Positions 35,936 through 48,454 of a DNA stretch of 64,000 nt are shown here, one piece after another. The stretch comes from Litomosoides sigmodontis (lineage: Eukaryota > Nematoda > Chromadorea > Rhabditida > Onchocercidae): assembly GCA_963070105.1 (NCBI GenBank), contig OY718804.1, forward strand, positions 8,923,317-8,987,316, read 5' to 3'. Made by a program: the position numbers and the translations under genes. Below the pieces are notes generated by a model. It did no database searches and was not told the DNA's origin. It was given only the letters and a program-made list of their open reading frames with translations. The stretch's first letter is position 1. Each line of letters begins with the position of its first letter.

Positions 35936-36771
35936 TATATATTATATTTATATTGTATTTATATTTATATAATTTTATATTTATATTAATTATATTATAT
36001 TATATTATCATAATTTATTGTACATTATATTATATGTTACACATTTTTTTATTTTAAATTACGTATTATTAATTACATTACTATTATTATTGCATTATTA
36101 CAATTATTCGGAAAGTAAATTTTTGTTGAAATAAGCAAGGATAATTTGCAAAATATTTTTGCTGTGATATAGCGTACGTTGGATTGATTCACTCAAGGTT
36201 TTGGTAAATATTTGTAAGAAATGAAATTGATGCAAAAGTTTTTGATGTCATTTGAAAATGGATGTTTAGGAGGAAAAAACATATCATATCATTATTGTCA
36301 GGAATTGCCCATTTTAAAAGCTAATTTTCATTCAGAAGATGACATTTTCATATTTGTGTGTGTGTGTTTTTTTTAAGACTTCAAAGACTTTTGTTCAAAT
36401 AATTTTTTGTTCAGAGATTTTTTTCAAACAAAAATAAGCAGTTTGCAAAGTATTAAATGTACAATTGTTTTTATGAGTAGAAAAATTAAATAAAATTTTG
36501 TAGCAATGTGACTTTGGCTTAAAAATGCCCTTGCGAACTAAGAAGCAGAAGAAAAGATGGAAGTGAAAAAAAATAGATATGGCAGAGTTTTGCAAAAATC
36601 AGATTCAAACTGAATTTTTAGGTCAAATTTTTGCGCGAACATTGGCTCACTTAGCTCACACGTTCGTTTTTAACTTGAAGATGAGGGCGAAGGCGTTTTA
36701 AACGAAAAATTCCTCATTCCAACCGCTATTTGTTTGCAGTTACCTGTGCGCCTAATTACAAAAGGAAAAGC

Positions 36772-36813
36772 ATGCGAATGAGTAGGTTAGCCTTGCAGTT
36801 GAAATTGGGGCAG
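36772..36813 (+). CDS. Tentative first exon of the unrecognised gene at 41407-47308
   Basis: TTTGTTTGCAG at 36729-36739 is a good acceptor or trans-splice site. ATG at 36772 opens 14 codons (MRMSRLALQLKLGQ) ending at CAG|GTCGGC, phase 0, which matches the phase of the exon at 41407. The donor is weak and the intervening 4.6 kb has no other evidence, so the link is a guess. Confidence 0.25.
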
Positions 36814-39800
36814 GTCGGCCTACCTTCACCTCTCAAACTCCCACACATCTCTTCTCTCCCTTTTCGCCTTCTGTTTACACTGCACGAATTTTCAAAATCA
36901 CTGATTCCTTCCAATTACCTTGTGTTGCCTTAAAAGTAAACATTTTCATTTTAGTTGTGTCTTCACGCCTAATCCTTCCACCTCTCACCCTAATTTTTTT
37001 TTTATTTGCAAATTTTGTGGCAAAATTGTTAGACGAAAATTGGTGAAGCGATTTTCCTTCCTTCCTTTTCCATTTCGTGTCATTTCATTCCTTTGCTATG
37101 AAATGGACGATTTGCAAGATTTCAGCAAATCGTACAACGGATGTTTAGGAGAGGAAGGCGCAGCCGATTCATCCTTCTTCCTTTATTAGCAAACCGTTTC
37201 TTCTCCTCTCATTCATCCGCCCACGCATTAACTCCATCACCCACGCATTTCCTTCGCTTTTTTTTTTTTTTGTAAAATACTCAATCATTCAATGATTTTA
37301 GTTTTCTTCTTCAGCAAAAAATTTTCCTTCCTTTTTTTCGCCTGAAATGATTGTCCAATTCATTCATTCATTCTTTCCTCGTTCTGTTTTTGGTTCAGTG
37401 AATGATTGCTCATTTCATTGCAAATAGTTCGCTATTTTGTAGTATCAAAATGTAAACGTCATTTGCTCCGAACTGTTTTTCTTTCCATTCAAAGTATCAT
37501 TCATACAATGAAATGATTTATTTAAATTTGATAATGAAATTAATTCGTTGAATGTTGAATGTCATGTTGTAAGCGTTATTTGTTCATTTATGAGATTTTG
37601 ATAGCCACGAAACTGATGTACTTCTTATTTCACACTAATTGTTCATTAGTTCACTTGACAATCTTCCTCTTCCAATCTAATTCATTTTAATTATCATCAC
37701 GAAATGAGATGTTCTTTGACTCTTACTTAACATTGTGCATTTACAGCTTGCCACACTTACTGTTACTTTTACCTTCAAACACCGCTTACTGTCATCCTAT
37801 TGTACCAAATTAAGCAAGGTAACTTCAGTGACATTTCCGCAATTTATTTACGTGAAAATACCGCTGCAAATTGTTGGTTAACAAAAGATAATCAATTAAT
37901 AATTTCAGTAAATCAGTAAACGCGTGTGAATGAGTGGGCAATTGGACGCATTGTTAATGGTTGAGGAGGAAAGTATAAGATTAAGTTGAATCGTTGATCA
38001 ACTGATTGGTGGAAATTGTAATGATTTTATTCTGATATGAGATGTCTTTCTTTTCTTTCCTCTTTTCCTCAATTGAAATGATCATTTCCAGCAATTTTTT
38101 TGCCATCAATTTCATTTCCATTTCGATATTTTTGTACTTAAACGCGTGCCTTCAACGATATTTCTGTCAATCATTACAGTAACTTCCCAATAATTATAGG
38201 CAGTTTAAATGAAGTTGCATTTTTTTTTTCACAATGAAACTGAAATTACAAATTACAAATCGTAGAATTGCTCTAAACATTCGTTTCACTTAGAATTAAT
38301 TTTTATTTAAAATTCAGTCTAAAATAACAAAATGTATAATTGTGGCATTTTGCAATTGGACGATGAATTAGCAATTTTCAGGCGTTTTTTTTTGTCTAAA
38401 AATATAAGACAAAATGCATTCATTTTTGCGAATCATTTTTTCTCGTAATTTTAAATAAAAAAACATATTTCTTTCACTTTTTTTATTTTAAAATAATAAT
38501 TAATCACTTCTTCCATTGCATTGCATTCACCATCCTTTCCAAAAACTCTTCCTCTCTTCCGTCTTTTTTTTTAAATCGTTCAAATTACAATTTCATTTTC
38601 AACTGTTGCAATGGTAATTAATGAGCTTGCAATTAGCAAAAATTACTTATAAAAAGAATAAATTAATTTTACTTATTTAAGAATACAAAGGAATTATTGT
38701 ATTATTTTGTATGAATTGGAAAAAAAACTAGCGGTTTGTCAGTTTTCACATTTGTTATTTATTTGATCAATCATCTCTTTCGAGTTAATTTTTTTTTTTA
38801 AAAATTCGATTGAAATAATATTAATAATAATGACATATAAGGAAAACAAACGTACCAAATTAATTTTTATTTTTATCAATGTATGCTTCTGCTATCATTA
38901 CTTATCATATAATTTGATTAAACGGTTTAAATACAATTGACTAGAACCCATCCAACAATCAATCAATCAGCAACTAATCAATAAGCCTGTAATTTTGTAG
39001 AGCTTATCGGTTAGTCGTTTTTTTTCCAGTTGTTTTTTTGAAATCGTAAAAAACAAGCTCAACTATTGGAACCGAAGGAACGAAACCGGTATAACCGGTA
39101 TACTTCTGTACTTGTTTCCGTAAACAGTGGCAATGTAGCAATGTGTCAGTGGTAATCATTCCTTCCATTAAAGTAAACATTTCATTTCCACGTGAGAGCA
39201 GTAGGAGCGAAGAAGAACGATTTTCAATTTTATGAAATCTTTTATTAAACTTTTATTTTTAATTACTATAATTAGTTTTATTTATTTTCAAAAAAAAATT
39301 AATTATGAGGACGTTCAATTTAACGCATTTAGTGCTTGCAAATATAAGTAATTGAATTACACTTCGGCACTAAATAATTGAATTATACGTCGGCACTTTC
39401 TATGATTACCAATAATTTATTAATTACATCTAAATTTAATTATTTATCTGTGAATAATGCATATGCGTATTTTTTCTTAAATTGTCAATCCGATTGGAGC
39501 AAATTTGCTTCTTAAATTGACCTCCCACAAATGCCACGGCTTGACCTATGTTATTTAATTTTATTTCACACTCTTCTCCTCCCTCCCTCGCACTCTCCGA
39601 CACCATCTTTTTCAGCAAATTTTTTTCTTTCAAATAATTTTTGGTAATATTTTGAGATGTTTGTTACGATGTGCTTTTCAGAAATTTTCTTCTTTTTTCC
39701 GCCTCGCTTTTCTAAATACTTCACCTATTACTCCTAAAACCATTGTTAATTAATTAAAATCACTAATTAGTGTCCTACGCATCTTCATTACTAGTGAAAT

Positions 39801-41406
39801 GCAATTGAAAGATGTAAGGGAAAAAAAGCAGTTAGTTAGCATGTAATAATAAAAGATAGAAATGCCCTAATTATTAGTTTTGAAGAAGAAATTGATGAAA
39901 CGCTCGATTGAGTTGATTACTTCAGCGGTGCCATTTCAATTTCAGTTCCATTTCAATTTGAAAGAAAACAAGACGAAAGAAAATGACAGTTGCAACAACA
40001 AAGTCGCAGTGTAAAGAGAAATCAATGATTTTAGAAATTCACAAATTATTGATTAATTAATAATTTGTCAGGCATTCATGGAAAAAAAGTATAGTTAAAA
40101 TTGCAGGAATTGAAGTTTTAATTCTTTTAAAGTGCAACAACTCTTTAATCCTTCAAACTGATTAATTAATAGAATGTTGTAAAAATAAATCTTTTCGATT
40201 TTACGACCAGAAGTTTTTCTTTTTTTTTTGAACTAAAAGTATCGTTTTCCTTTTCTTGCTCTTTCTCTCTCTCTCTCTCTCCATCCCTTTCTCGGCAATA
40301 AGAAGACGGAAAGGTAAGTGCAAATTAACCATCTCTTTCTCCACTTTAACAAATTTGAAAAACAAACTGATAAATTTAAATTTTAGTGTAAGTAATTTCT
40401 CTCTGAAAGGAAGTAACGATTCATTTCCAGTTTGCTGTTTCACTCATTATTTCCATTTTTAAACTATCACCTTACCTCTGCGAAGTATTTTAATTCGTCT
40501 AATTAGTAGTACTAATCAAATGCTATCAGTGAGTTTCAATTAAGTTTCGATTAATTGTGTCGTTTCCTTTCTTATTGTTATTTTTTTGTTTTTACGGAAA
40601 TATTTGTGAGTTTCGTTTGTAATTACTACTTCCATTTCAAATGAAATCCAAAAAAAATGAAAAATTCGAGGAGGAAAAATGAATAATATAATAGCGAAGT
40701 GTATGATAGGAAATTAAGCCTTCTCTATTTCACTGACAAATAAGTTAATTGTAGGCTTGCTTTTAAGAATTGATTACTTGACCAATGATTTATCATTTCT
40801 CTGGTCAGTTATAATCAGTGCTTGGTAAAAAGTATTTAATAAATTTAGTGAATTGAAATTTAGTAAAAATAAGGGAAGGAAATTGGAATTTCACGATAGC
40901 TTACGAGCACTGAAGCTCTACTTATAGCTTATAATTGATAACTTATTAGTTATCGTTGATTACTGATAAGTGATATGGCGGTAGTCGTTTGTGAAACCTT
41001 TGCCAAATAGAAAATGTTCAGTGGCATTTATTTAAAATTAGTAGCTGTTGCATTTGCATAATACAAGCAGTAAACGCAATTATCACTTATCATTAGACGC
41101 AATTATCATTCATCGTTAGTAATGTAATTTTTGCGCTTCTTTAATTCAATTTTTTTCATCAAATATTGAATAAAATTCACACTAAACGCACTAAACATTA
41201 TAAATAAATGTGAAAAAGGAAGGAAGTTTGAGGTAAAAATAAATTTGAGTCGAAAAGTAAGGGAGGGAAAGTTTGTTGAAATGAAAAAATTTAATTCACA
41301 CATCGTTATCAGTTATCAGAAAGGGTGAATGATAATGAATTATGAATGAGAACGGTTGAAATGAAGGATTGATAAGGATTAAATTGAAAATTTCCAATAA
41401 AAATAG
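36814..41406 (+). other. Mostly non-coding stretch, intron or intergenic
   Basis: AT-rich DNA with CT tracts. The reading frame at 36920-37189 ends in a plausible-looking peptide (MDDLQDFSKSYNGCLGEEG) but has no donor or partner exon. A tandem ACCGGTATA pair lies at 39085-39102. GATA-motif-rich DNA with a palindrome and a 23-bp duplication occupies 40930-41400. Confidence 0.5.
40930..41390. promoter_or_regulatory. GATA-motif-rich cluster with palindrome and tandem duplication
   Basis: GATAACT and AGTTATC face each other around TATT at 40937-40954, followed by CTGATAAGTGATA. A 23-bp unit is repeated in tandem at 41074-41096 and 41097-41119 (both start ACGCAATTATCA). More TTATCA/TGATAA words lie at 41300-41390, just before the exon at 41407. 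This may be an intronic or promoter GATA-factor element; binding is inferred. Confidence 0.4.
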
Positions 41407-44400
41407 CCAATACTACTGCCCGCTGGTCATCCGACATTCATCTGCGACGACATTACATTGTTGCAGTGGAATAATGAACTGATGATCGTCGAACAATTGC
41501 CGCACCGTTCTTTGCTGTAAATGAACTTTCCACTATACAGTAATTTGATAATTAATTTGTGCTAAATAAATACGCCCTTAGAAGCATGAATGTTTAGATA
41601 ATAACATAATTTGTCCATTTCAAAAATTTCAAAATTGAAAAAAAATTAATGAATTGCAATCGCTTTTTTTCTACAAAAAATTTTGCTTAATTTACAGTTT
41701 TTTTTCGAATAAAACATAAAAACATAAAAAAATAACTTTAGGTACTGAATTTATTTCATTGCATTAATTAATTTAATTTGTGAAACTTATCAAATAAGTT
41801 TTAGCATTACAAATTGTACTCCCACTACTGTCATCATTACAGTACAAATCAAACGGATGACCATTTATCTGTTAATTTGTCACCCTTTAATTTCGTGCTT
41901 AAGTCATAAGTTAATTTTTGTTTTGTTAGAAAGAAAATTAGTGAAAAGAGTGAATGAAAAAAAATTTCGAAGAATTTGGTGCGAAAAATATCAATTAAAT
42001 TATTAATTTCTTTCCTTACCACAAAGTTAGACAATTTTTACATTTCGCATATTTCGCACAATTATTATAAAATATTTATTGGCGAAAATAAAACTTCCCA
42101 CTAATTTTATTATAAATTCGCTCAAACTATTCTTTCAAATTTTTTCATTGAATTTATTCAAATTTATTTCGTACGTTGCTTGTGTCATTTAAACCATTGA
42201 TTTTAATTCTTTTTTTTTCCCGTTGTGCACAAAATTTATGCATTAAATTCGGTGAACCATCAATAATTTGAAATAAATAGCATTTGAATTATTGAAATGG
42301 TTCAGCATTTCTGTAGAAGAAGAATGAGTGAATTGAATTTTGATTTTATCAATAAGTTTATGAGCGAATGAAATTTGAATAGTAGTAAAATGAAATCATC
42401 TCTTCATACATGTTCGGTCGTTTTTTTTTTGTTAAATTACGAAGAAATTAAATTTTACTGCTTTCTCACTCCTCTCCATCATACAATACGTTGGCTAATT
42501 AAATTGAAACTGTTTAACTTTGTATTTTCATTATTTCGTCGCCTTTTTTTAACATTAAAATGCATATAAGTCAAATTTTTTAAATAGTTGTACTATCTAT
42601 TAAAGTTAGTTACTTTATGTTTTCACAAGCGGAACTTAAGCACCTAATTAATTTTTGATATTAATTTATTATACTAATTAATTTTTGATATTAATTAGAC
42701 GAATGTTATCAAAAGCACATGATGTCGCGCAAGTGCTTTTTTTTGTGACGTAATCATTCTAATCAATAATTTCACTGATGAAAAAGAAAAGAATGGATAT
42801 AAAAAATGGAATTAATTTTTTATTAACCCTTATCATACCGCTGTTCCTACAACCTTTCCCTCACTATTCTTATCATTTATCACTTACGTATATTTTTCCT
42901 CGCGTCGTCTTCCTCTTCTATTTCATTCCCAAAATTGATGAATCATTTCAAGTTTGATGTTTCCATACAACCTCATTCAATCAATGAATTTTTTTTTTAA
43001 AATCAAGTTTGGCATTATCGCTTTTTTTCTTCTTTTCTCTTTCATTTTTCTATCGTTTATTTATGAAATTCGGGAGTTCAAAATTTTGGAAAGAATTTTT
43101 ATTTTATGATTCTAAAAGAAGTAGGGAAAGATGACGAAAATTTGCAAAAATTTATCATTTCTTCGGAGGAAATGATGACAGTTAAATTTATAATTTCATT
43201 TATCAGTTTAAAATTGAATGATTCGTTGACAATAAGTGATGAAATTTTTTCCACTCTTTTGTCTGTTTATCAATAAAGAGGACAGCAATTAGTGATAGTG
43301 CAATTTTTAACTAATTAGTCCTTCAGTAATTAAAATCAATGTTGTACTATTATTTCACAGACACACACATTAATTATATATGTGAAAAAAAATGGATATT
43401 TCACTTCAAGTAAAATGAAATGATTGGAACGACAGGCGTTCTTCTGCCTCGTCCATTCTGTTGTCCACTTTGATAAAAATTATCATTGCATTGCTAACAT
43501 CTAATTCTCTTCTTTCCACCTTTCGCTTGCTCAACAAAACGGGAAATGAAATAAAATTTTTTCAATGAAAACAATATTTGATTGGTGTTAAATAAATTTT
43601 AAATGACATTTGAGGTTCCATCGGTTAGCACCGAACTGCTTTGCTGTTAGTGCGTTCATTCAATGCACTCACATTGATAGTATGTGTGTGTGTGTGTGTG
43701 CGTGATGATAACGATGATAACGCTTATCACTTGCTACGTGACTTCATGTATGTTAAAATTTTTTAAGGAAAAAAAAGATAGTAAAGGCAACAATTTGTTA
43801 GCGATGACGAAAAAGGCCGAAATGATGAACGTCGTGCTGCTATCGTGCGGTCACAACAAACGATGGAAGCGGCATAGCATTGCAGTATTCGACGAGTTCA
43901 ATAATTCTATTGACATAAGCAATCGTTGGTTCTTCAGTTTTCTCTTCTAAATTAATTAATTAATTAGTTATGCATACTTGGTCAAATTAACACTCATCAG
44001 GTGCAATCATCATAAGCAATGCATCACTGTCGACAACACCTAATATATATTTTAATTAATTACTTAAATTAGTGATTTATCAAATGCAATTAGAGCAATC
44101 TTAATGTTGGTAGTTTTTTTTTTTGCTACGCGCAGCAATCGATATTTCGAGTATTTCACATGAAGCAAATTCATCGCTTACTTTTAAAACTCAATGATTT
44201 GAGAAATAATTTGATGCATATGTACGCAATGGTAAATTAAATTATTAGCCATGAAAATGACAAAGGAAAATTTTATTGAAGTTAAATCGCTTGAAAAATG
44301 AAATGTGCAAATAGTTGTTCGGATTTTTTTTTTCAAAAAAAGTTGAATCACACATTTAATAGGGAAAAAAGCTTTGCTAAAAAAGTTCAACGAATGAAAG

Positions 44401-47308
44401 GCAAGACCGAAGAAAAGATTGACACTTACTGAATTTTCATCAAAGTGTTGCTAATTGGGAAATGAAATTTGACAAATTTCACATATATAAATGTGCAATT
44501 ACTGCAAATAATAATTGCCTTCGAAGCAGTGAAGTTTTAGCTAATTACAGTTTTTTTTTAAAAACAGTGTACTTCTCCTAGCCTATCATTTTTTTCGAAG
44601 AAAATCAAAGTTAGAAAGTTTGCTAGTTTTTCACTGATAATTGAAACAAAATTTTTGCATTAATTTATTTGAAATAGCAACGTTTGTTAGCGATCGGAAA
44701 GGATATTAAATGCTATGAAAAAATGTTTTGAAATAATTAAATCTTCGACAACTGACCGAAAGGCATTCATTTTGGTAGGCATCCTAGGAATTATGGATGA
44801 ATTATTTTAATAAAAAAAAATTACAAATCTTTCAATTATCATATGTATATATATATTTCCATTTGCGAAAGTGTTGAAATTTTAATTTCTCGATTTCAGC
44901 GTACTATTTTAGGTGTGATGGATAGTCCGCGGTGATTTAAAATCTTTAAATTCAGTTCCTTTTACCTTTTTATTTTGAATTTCATACTGAGTGTTTTTTA
45001 AACTGTTTATCGACAGGGTAAAATTCAATGAAACTAAATTAAAATGAGAATGAACATGAGAGAAAGGCATTATTCGTTTATGTTACATTAGTTGGAATTT
45101 ATGATTAATTGTAGTTTGAAAAAAAGGACTTCAAAAATTCGATTCCTTCTGTAATTAAATGAAGGAAATAAATTTAAATTAAAAACTGTTTATTTACTTA
45201 TTTAACAAATGAAAATATTGTTTGATGGATTTGTGACTAATAAATCTGACAAAAATTTGACGCAACGCCCTGAGGTTGCAAAATTGAAATAATCGATTGG
45301 CGGCGAATGAATTATTTGATCATTTTCATTTTCATATTAATCAAATTAAATAATTACTTTACAGCACCTCTCCGCCATTTGCTAACCATTTCTTTTCAAT
45401 AAATTTATTTGTTTTTTTATTTTTTACATTTTTTATAAATTGTAATTTCCCTCAAAACACAAAAATTTGGTGCTTAAAAAGGATCGTTGCTCTTTTATGC
45501 AATAATTTTACATTCACACTAATTTGCATTACACTTTTATTATTTTATCAATTTTTATAAATTTAAATGATAAAATATTATTGTTGAATATTATACAACT
45601 GTAAAAATTTTAATTTCTTCAAATTCATCTTACGCATACGTAAGAAATACCGTATTTATTATCAATTAATGCAATAAATTGAAATTTTGAAACAAATTAA
45701 TTTTGCAGTTGAAGGGAACAGTGCGTTGCATTCGCTAATGTCACAATCGCTAATTAACGAGAAGAATGCAAGCGAACAACGATTGCCGGAAAACTGCCGC
45801 TATCGTTACGTAATCAGACGATTGGCCAAATCATCCGATGGGTCAGCGCATTTTCATTTCCGATTATTATTATTATTACTAGTTATTTTGTTATTAATTA
45901 ATATTACCATTATTGTTATCAATACCATCACTTATAAATTGTAATATAATTTTTATCAATTTCACTTACTAAAATCATTTAGTGCGTGTTTAAATTCGCT
46001 TTCCTTCCAATCTTCCATTAATTTCACAAATGAATTCGAGAAAAAGATGTGAGAGGAAAATTTGTGATAATTTAAAAATGCTTATTTCAGTGTAACAACA
46101 ACGGATTTGGAATTGTTACGCAAGACATTTATAGAACGATTCAATAACTGTAAGGAGCATTGGGAAAGAATTTACGAATTAAAAAGTGCAATTTATGCCA
46201 TAAATGAAATTCAAATTTGTTCGTTTTCCTTGTCGATAATTTTTTAACATTTCAATGTTTCATTCATTTAATTCATTTCTTTTACTCTCCCATGGCACAG
46301 CTTAATTATTCCTAAAATGTTCACGGTGAAATATTGATACTTCAAATCTCATCCATACACTTCCATACGTGGTATTTTAAATTAAACGTCAATTAAACGT
46401 GCCAATTTCCTGAGCACCGAAACCAGCGTAATACTCATATATATAAGAAAAGGGGAAAAAAACATGAATGTTAGCCATAATGAATGAATGTGTTAAAAAT
46501 GATTGATTAAATGTTGAAATTTTAGGCTCACGTGATTTTCAGTGGTTAACGCAGTATCAGTACATTTTAAATTGGTGTTACTGTCAGATAAGATTCATCA
46601 GCAATCCGGCGGAGCGTTTAAGATTATTTCTTGAAGTTAAGGTGCTAATTTCATTCCTCGCATTCACAGCATTGCTGATTTCTTCACATAGGGCGCTGTT
46701 GTTGCATCATTAAATTGCGCTGTGTGAAAAAAAAAAAAAAAAAACGAAACGAAACATATGAATTCTCTCCAATTAATGCATGATCATTTGAACTCTCAAC
46801 GAATTATGCAAATTTGAGGGAAAGTATCAACGGATGTTTGAGATGCTAAGTGATATTGATGATGTTGATAAGCTAACATCGTACCTTCACTGGTCACAGT
46901 TGTGCTATCAGTACGCAGAACACGTTGATCGAGAATCGCTGTCGTGGTGCGTGGACGTGATTATCAATGCTAAAAATGCACTCTTTGGTAATTTCAACAT
47001 TCTATCGGTGTTTTAATTTCAAAAAAAAAAAAAACTATCACTGACTTACTTTTGCTTCTTCATTAGCAATTAGTTTAGAGTCATCGTCGTCGAGGTCATC
47101 GACACTGTCCGGAAGAACGGATAGCAGTGAATCGTATCGGTCAGCATCGCTCAATGGTGCAAGTGGTAGTGAGCGAATGAAAAGTGTAGGATGGATGAAT
47201 CGTCGGCGAGTTCAAATAGCAACTGTTGGATTAATTCAAAGTAATGTATTAAAAGCTGAAAATGTATATGTGTGCTTTTTGAAGAGACAATTAAAAGCGA
47301 TCTTATAA
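41407..47308 (+). CDS. Unrecognised multi-exon gene
   Basis: Well-supported exons: 41407-41516 (could start at 41467 after TTGTTGCAG), 45709-45841, 46091-46149, 46526-46641, 46819-46987 (or from 46825) and 47067-47308 with TAA at 47306. From 45709 onward every phase agrees. Readable pieces: AGHPTFICDDITLLQW and NNELMIVEQLPHRSLL (first exon), RYRYVIRRLAKSSDG, DLELLRKTFIERFNNC, FQWLTQYQYILNWCYCQ, RFISNPAERLRLFLEV, KLTSYLHWSQLCYQYAEHV, a Ser-rich linker (SSSSRSSTLSGRTDSSESYR) and MNRRRVQIATVGLIQ near the end. It looks like a mainly alpha-helical cytoplasmic protein; I recognise no domain. At least one exon between 41516 and 45709 is missing or unresolved (see 43779-43922). A donor-like A|GTAATG at 47242 could extend the gene past 47308. 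Confidence 0.55.
42644..42696 (+). repeat. Two copies of a 23-bp direct repeat
   Basis: CTAATTAATTTTTGATATTAATT-type copies at 42644-42666 and 42674-42696, identical and separated by 7 bases. Confidence 0.85.
43779..43922 (+). CDS. Possible exon of the unrecognised gene, frame unresolved
   Basis: Two overlapping plus-strand frames are open here. One (LLAMTKKAEMMNVVLLSCGH..., entering after GATAG and leaving at C|GTTGGT) fits the phases of the exons at 41516 and 45709. The other (QQFVSDDEKGRNDERRAA) looks more protein-like but has no suitable donor before its TAG. Acceptors for both are poor and A-rich. I keep it as a candidate only. Confidence 0.25.
45709..47308 (+). CDS. Unrecognised gene, 3' exon cluster
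   Basis: Five closely spaced exons (45709-45841, 46091-46149, 46526-46641, 46819-46987, 47067-47308) whose phases link without exception: 2, 1, 0, 1, stop. Donors are GTCAGC, GTAAGG, GTGCTA and GTAATT. The Ser-rich last exon ends CFLKRQLKAIL followed by TAA. Trp/Tyr-rich helices dominate the middle. This is the firmest part of the gene. Confidence 0.65.
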
Positions 47309-48295
47309 AGACGTTTGTTAATTTAGCATTTCAACCAAACACGTGGCAATTTCACGTGACGCCAACTTTCTTCATCACATCCAAATCAGTGAAAACGAAA
47401 AAAAAAACTACTCAAATAGTATAAAATTGTTTTTTCTCTTTTTCTTTTGTGTTTGCTAATATAAGTGCCATCCTATAAAGTTGCAATTTTTCCACTTTTT
47501 TTTTTTCTTTTCCTGCTAGACAAATGTTTGGTTTTTTTAAAGTCCTTTCTTTTCGGAGGAAAATTAAACAAACATTTTACTTTTTGTTTTTTTTTCCTAC
47601 TTCTCCACCACCACCTCATCTTCCTTTTCTGCTTCATCGTCATCCTCTTTTTTTTTTCTCTCTCTAATATTTTTTTTAAAAAAAATTTCAACAGATGGCA
47701 TAAATATGAGCAAACTTTTTTAATTCAAAAAAAAGCGGATAGATTAATTGCGTGAAACTTTTTTTTTGGTTCAAATTTCCGGTGGAAAATGTGTATTATT
47801 TTTGCTGAATTATTCGTTGAATGAGCAAAATGAAACAAAATTAATTAAATTGATAAACAGTTGATTTTGATTTTAACCAAAAAAAAACAAAGCAGACTAA
47901 TTGTTTACAAATTACAGAATTAAATTGGGAAAAAACAGTTATTTTTTCATGAATTGAGATTGTATTCGATTATTTGAAAATTAATTGCTATTTAATAATT
48001 GTCATTCATTGAGTAATAAATTTTCATGTGTAATGTAAGTTTTCAATGAAAAATGTTAGAGTGGAAGATTTTTTTCTAAATTTTTTGTTCGTTTTATTAA
48101 GCAAATTTTAGTTTTATGTTAATTGCGCGTACTCAAATTAAACACTAATTTCTGTGAGTGTAAAATATAAATTGCAATTAAAACTCTCAACCACTAATTC
48201 AGTGAAATTCTCCAAAGAAATAAGCAGTAGTCATGTGAAATCGAAACAGCTGCTAAGAAATTAGTGTGAAATTCCGATCTGAACTTGTGTGCCTG

Positions 48296-48454
<159 letters not shown>

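Larger units (their letters stand above)
33727..36771 (+). other. 3' UTR and downstream flank of the zinc-finger gene
   Basis: Contains AATAAA signals at 34119-34124 and 34612-34617, then AT-rich DNA and the 11-bp minisatellite at 35380-35935. No coding exon is supported. ORFs at 33756-34067 and 36395-36595 are low-complexity AT readings. Confidence 0.6.

Noticed and set aside
35373..36057. Two ORFs of 199 and 221 codons rich in Ile, Tyr, Phe and Leu
   Set aside because: They are translations of the 11-bp AT minisatellite; the 11-residue protein period is the repeat itself.
36920..37189. ORF containing CKFCGK that resembles half a zinc finger
   Set aside because: Only one Cys pair, no His pair at finger spacing, and no splice donor; treated as chance.
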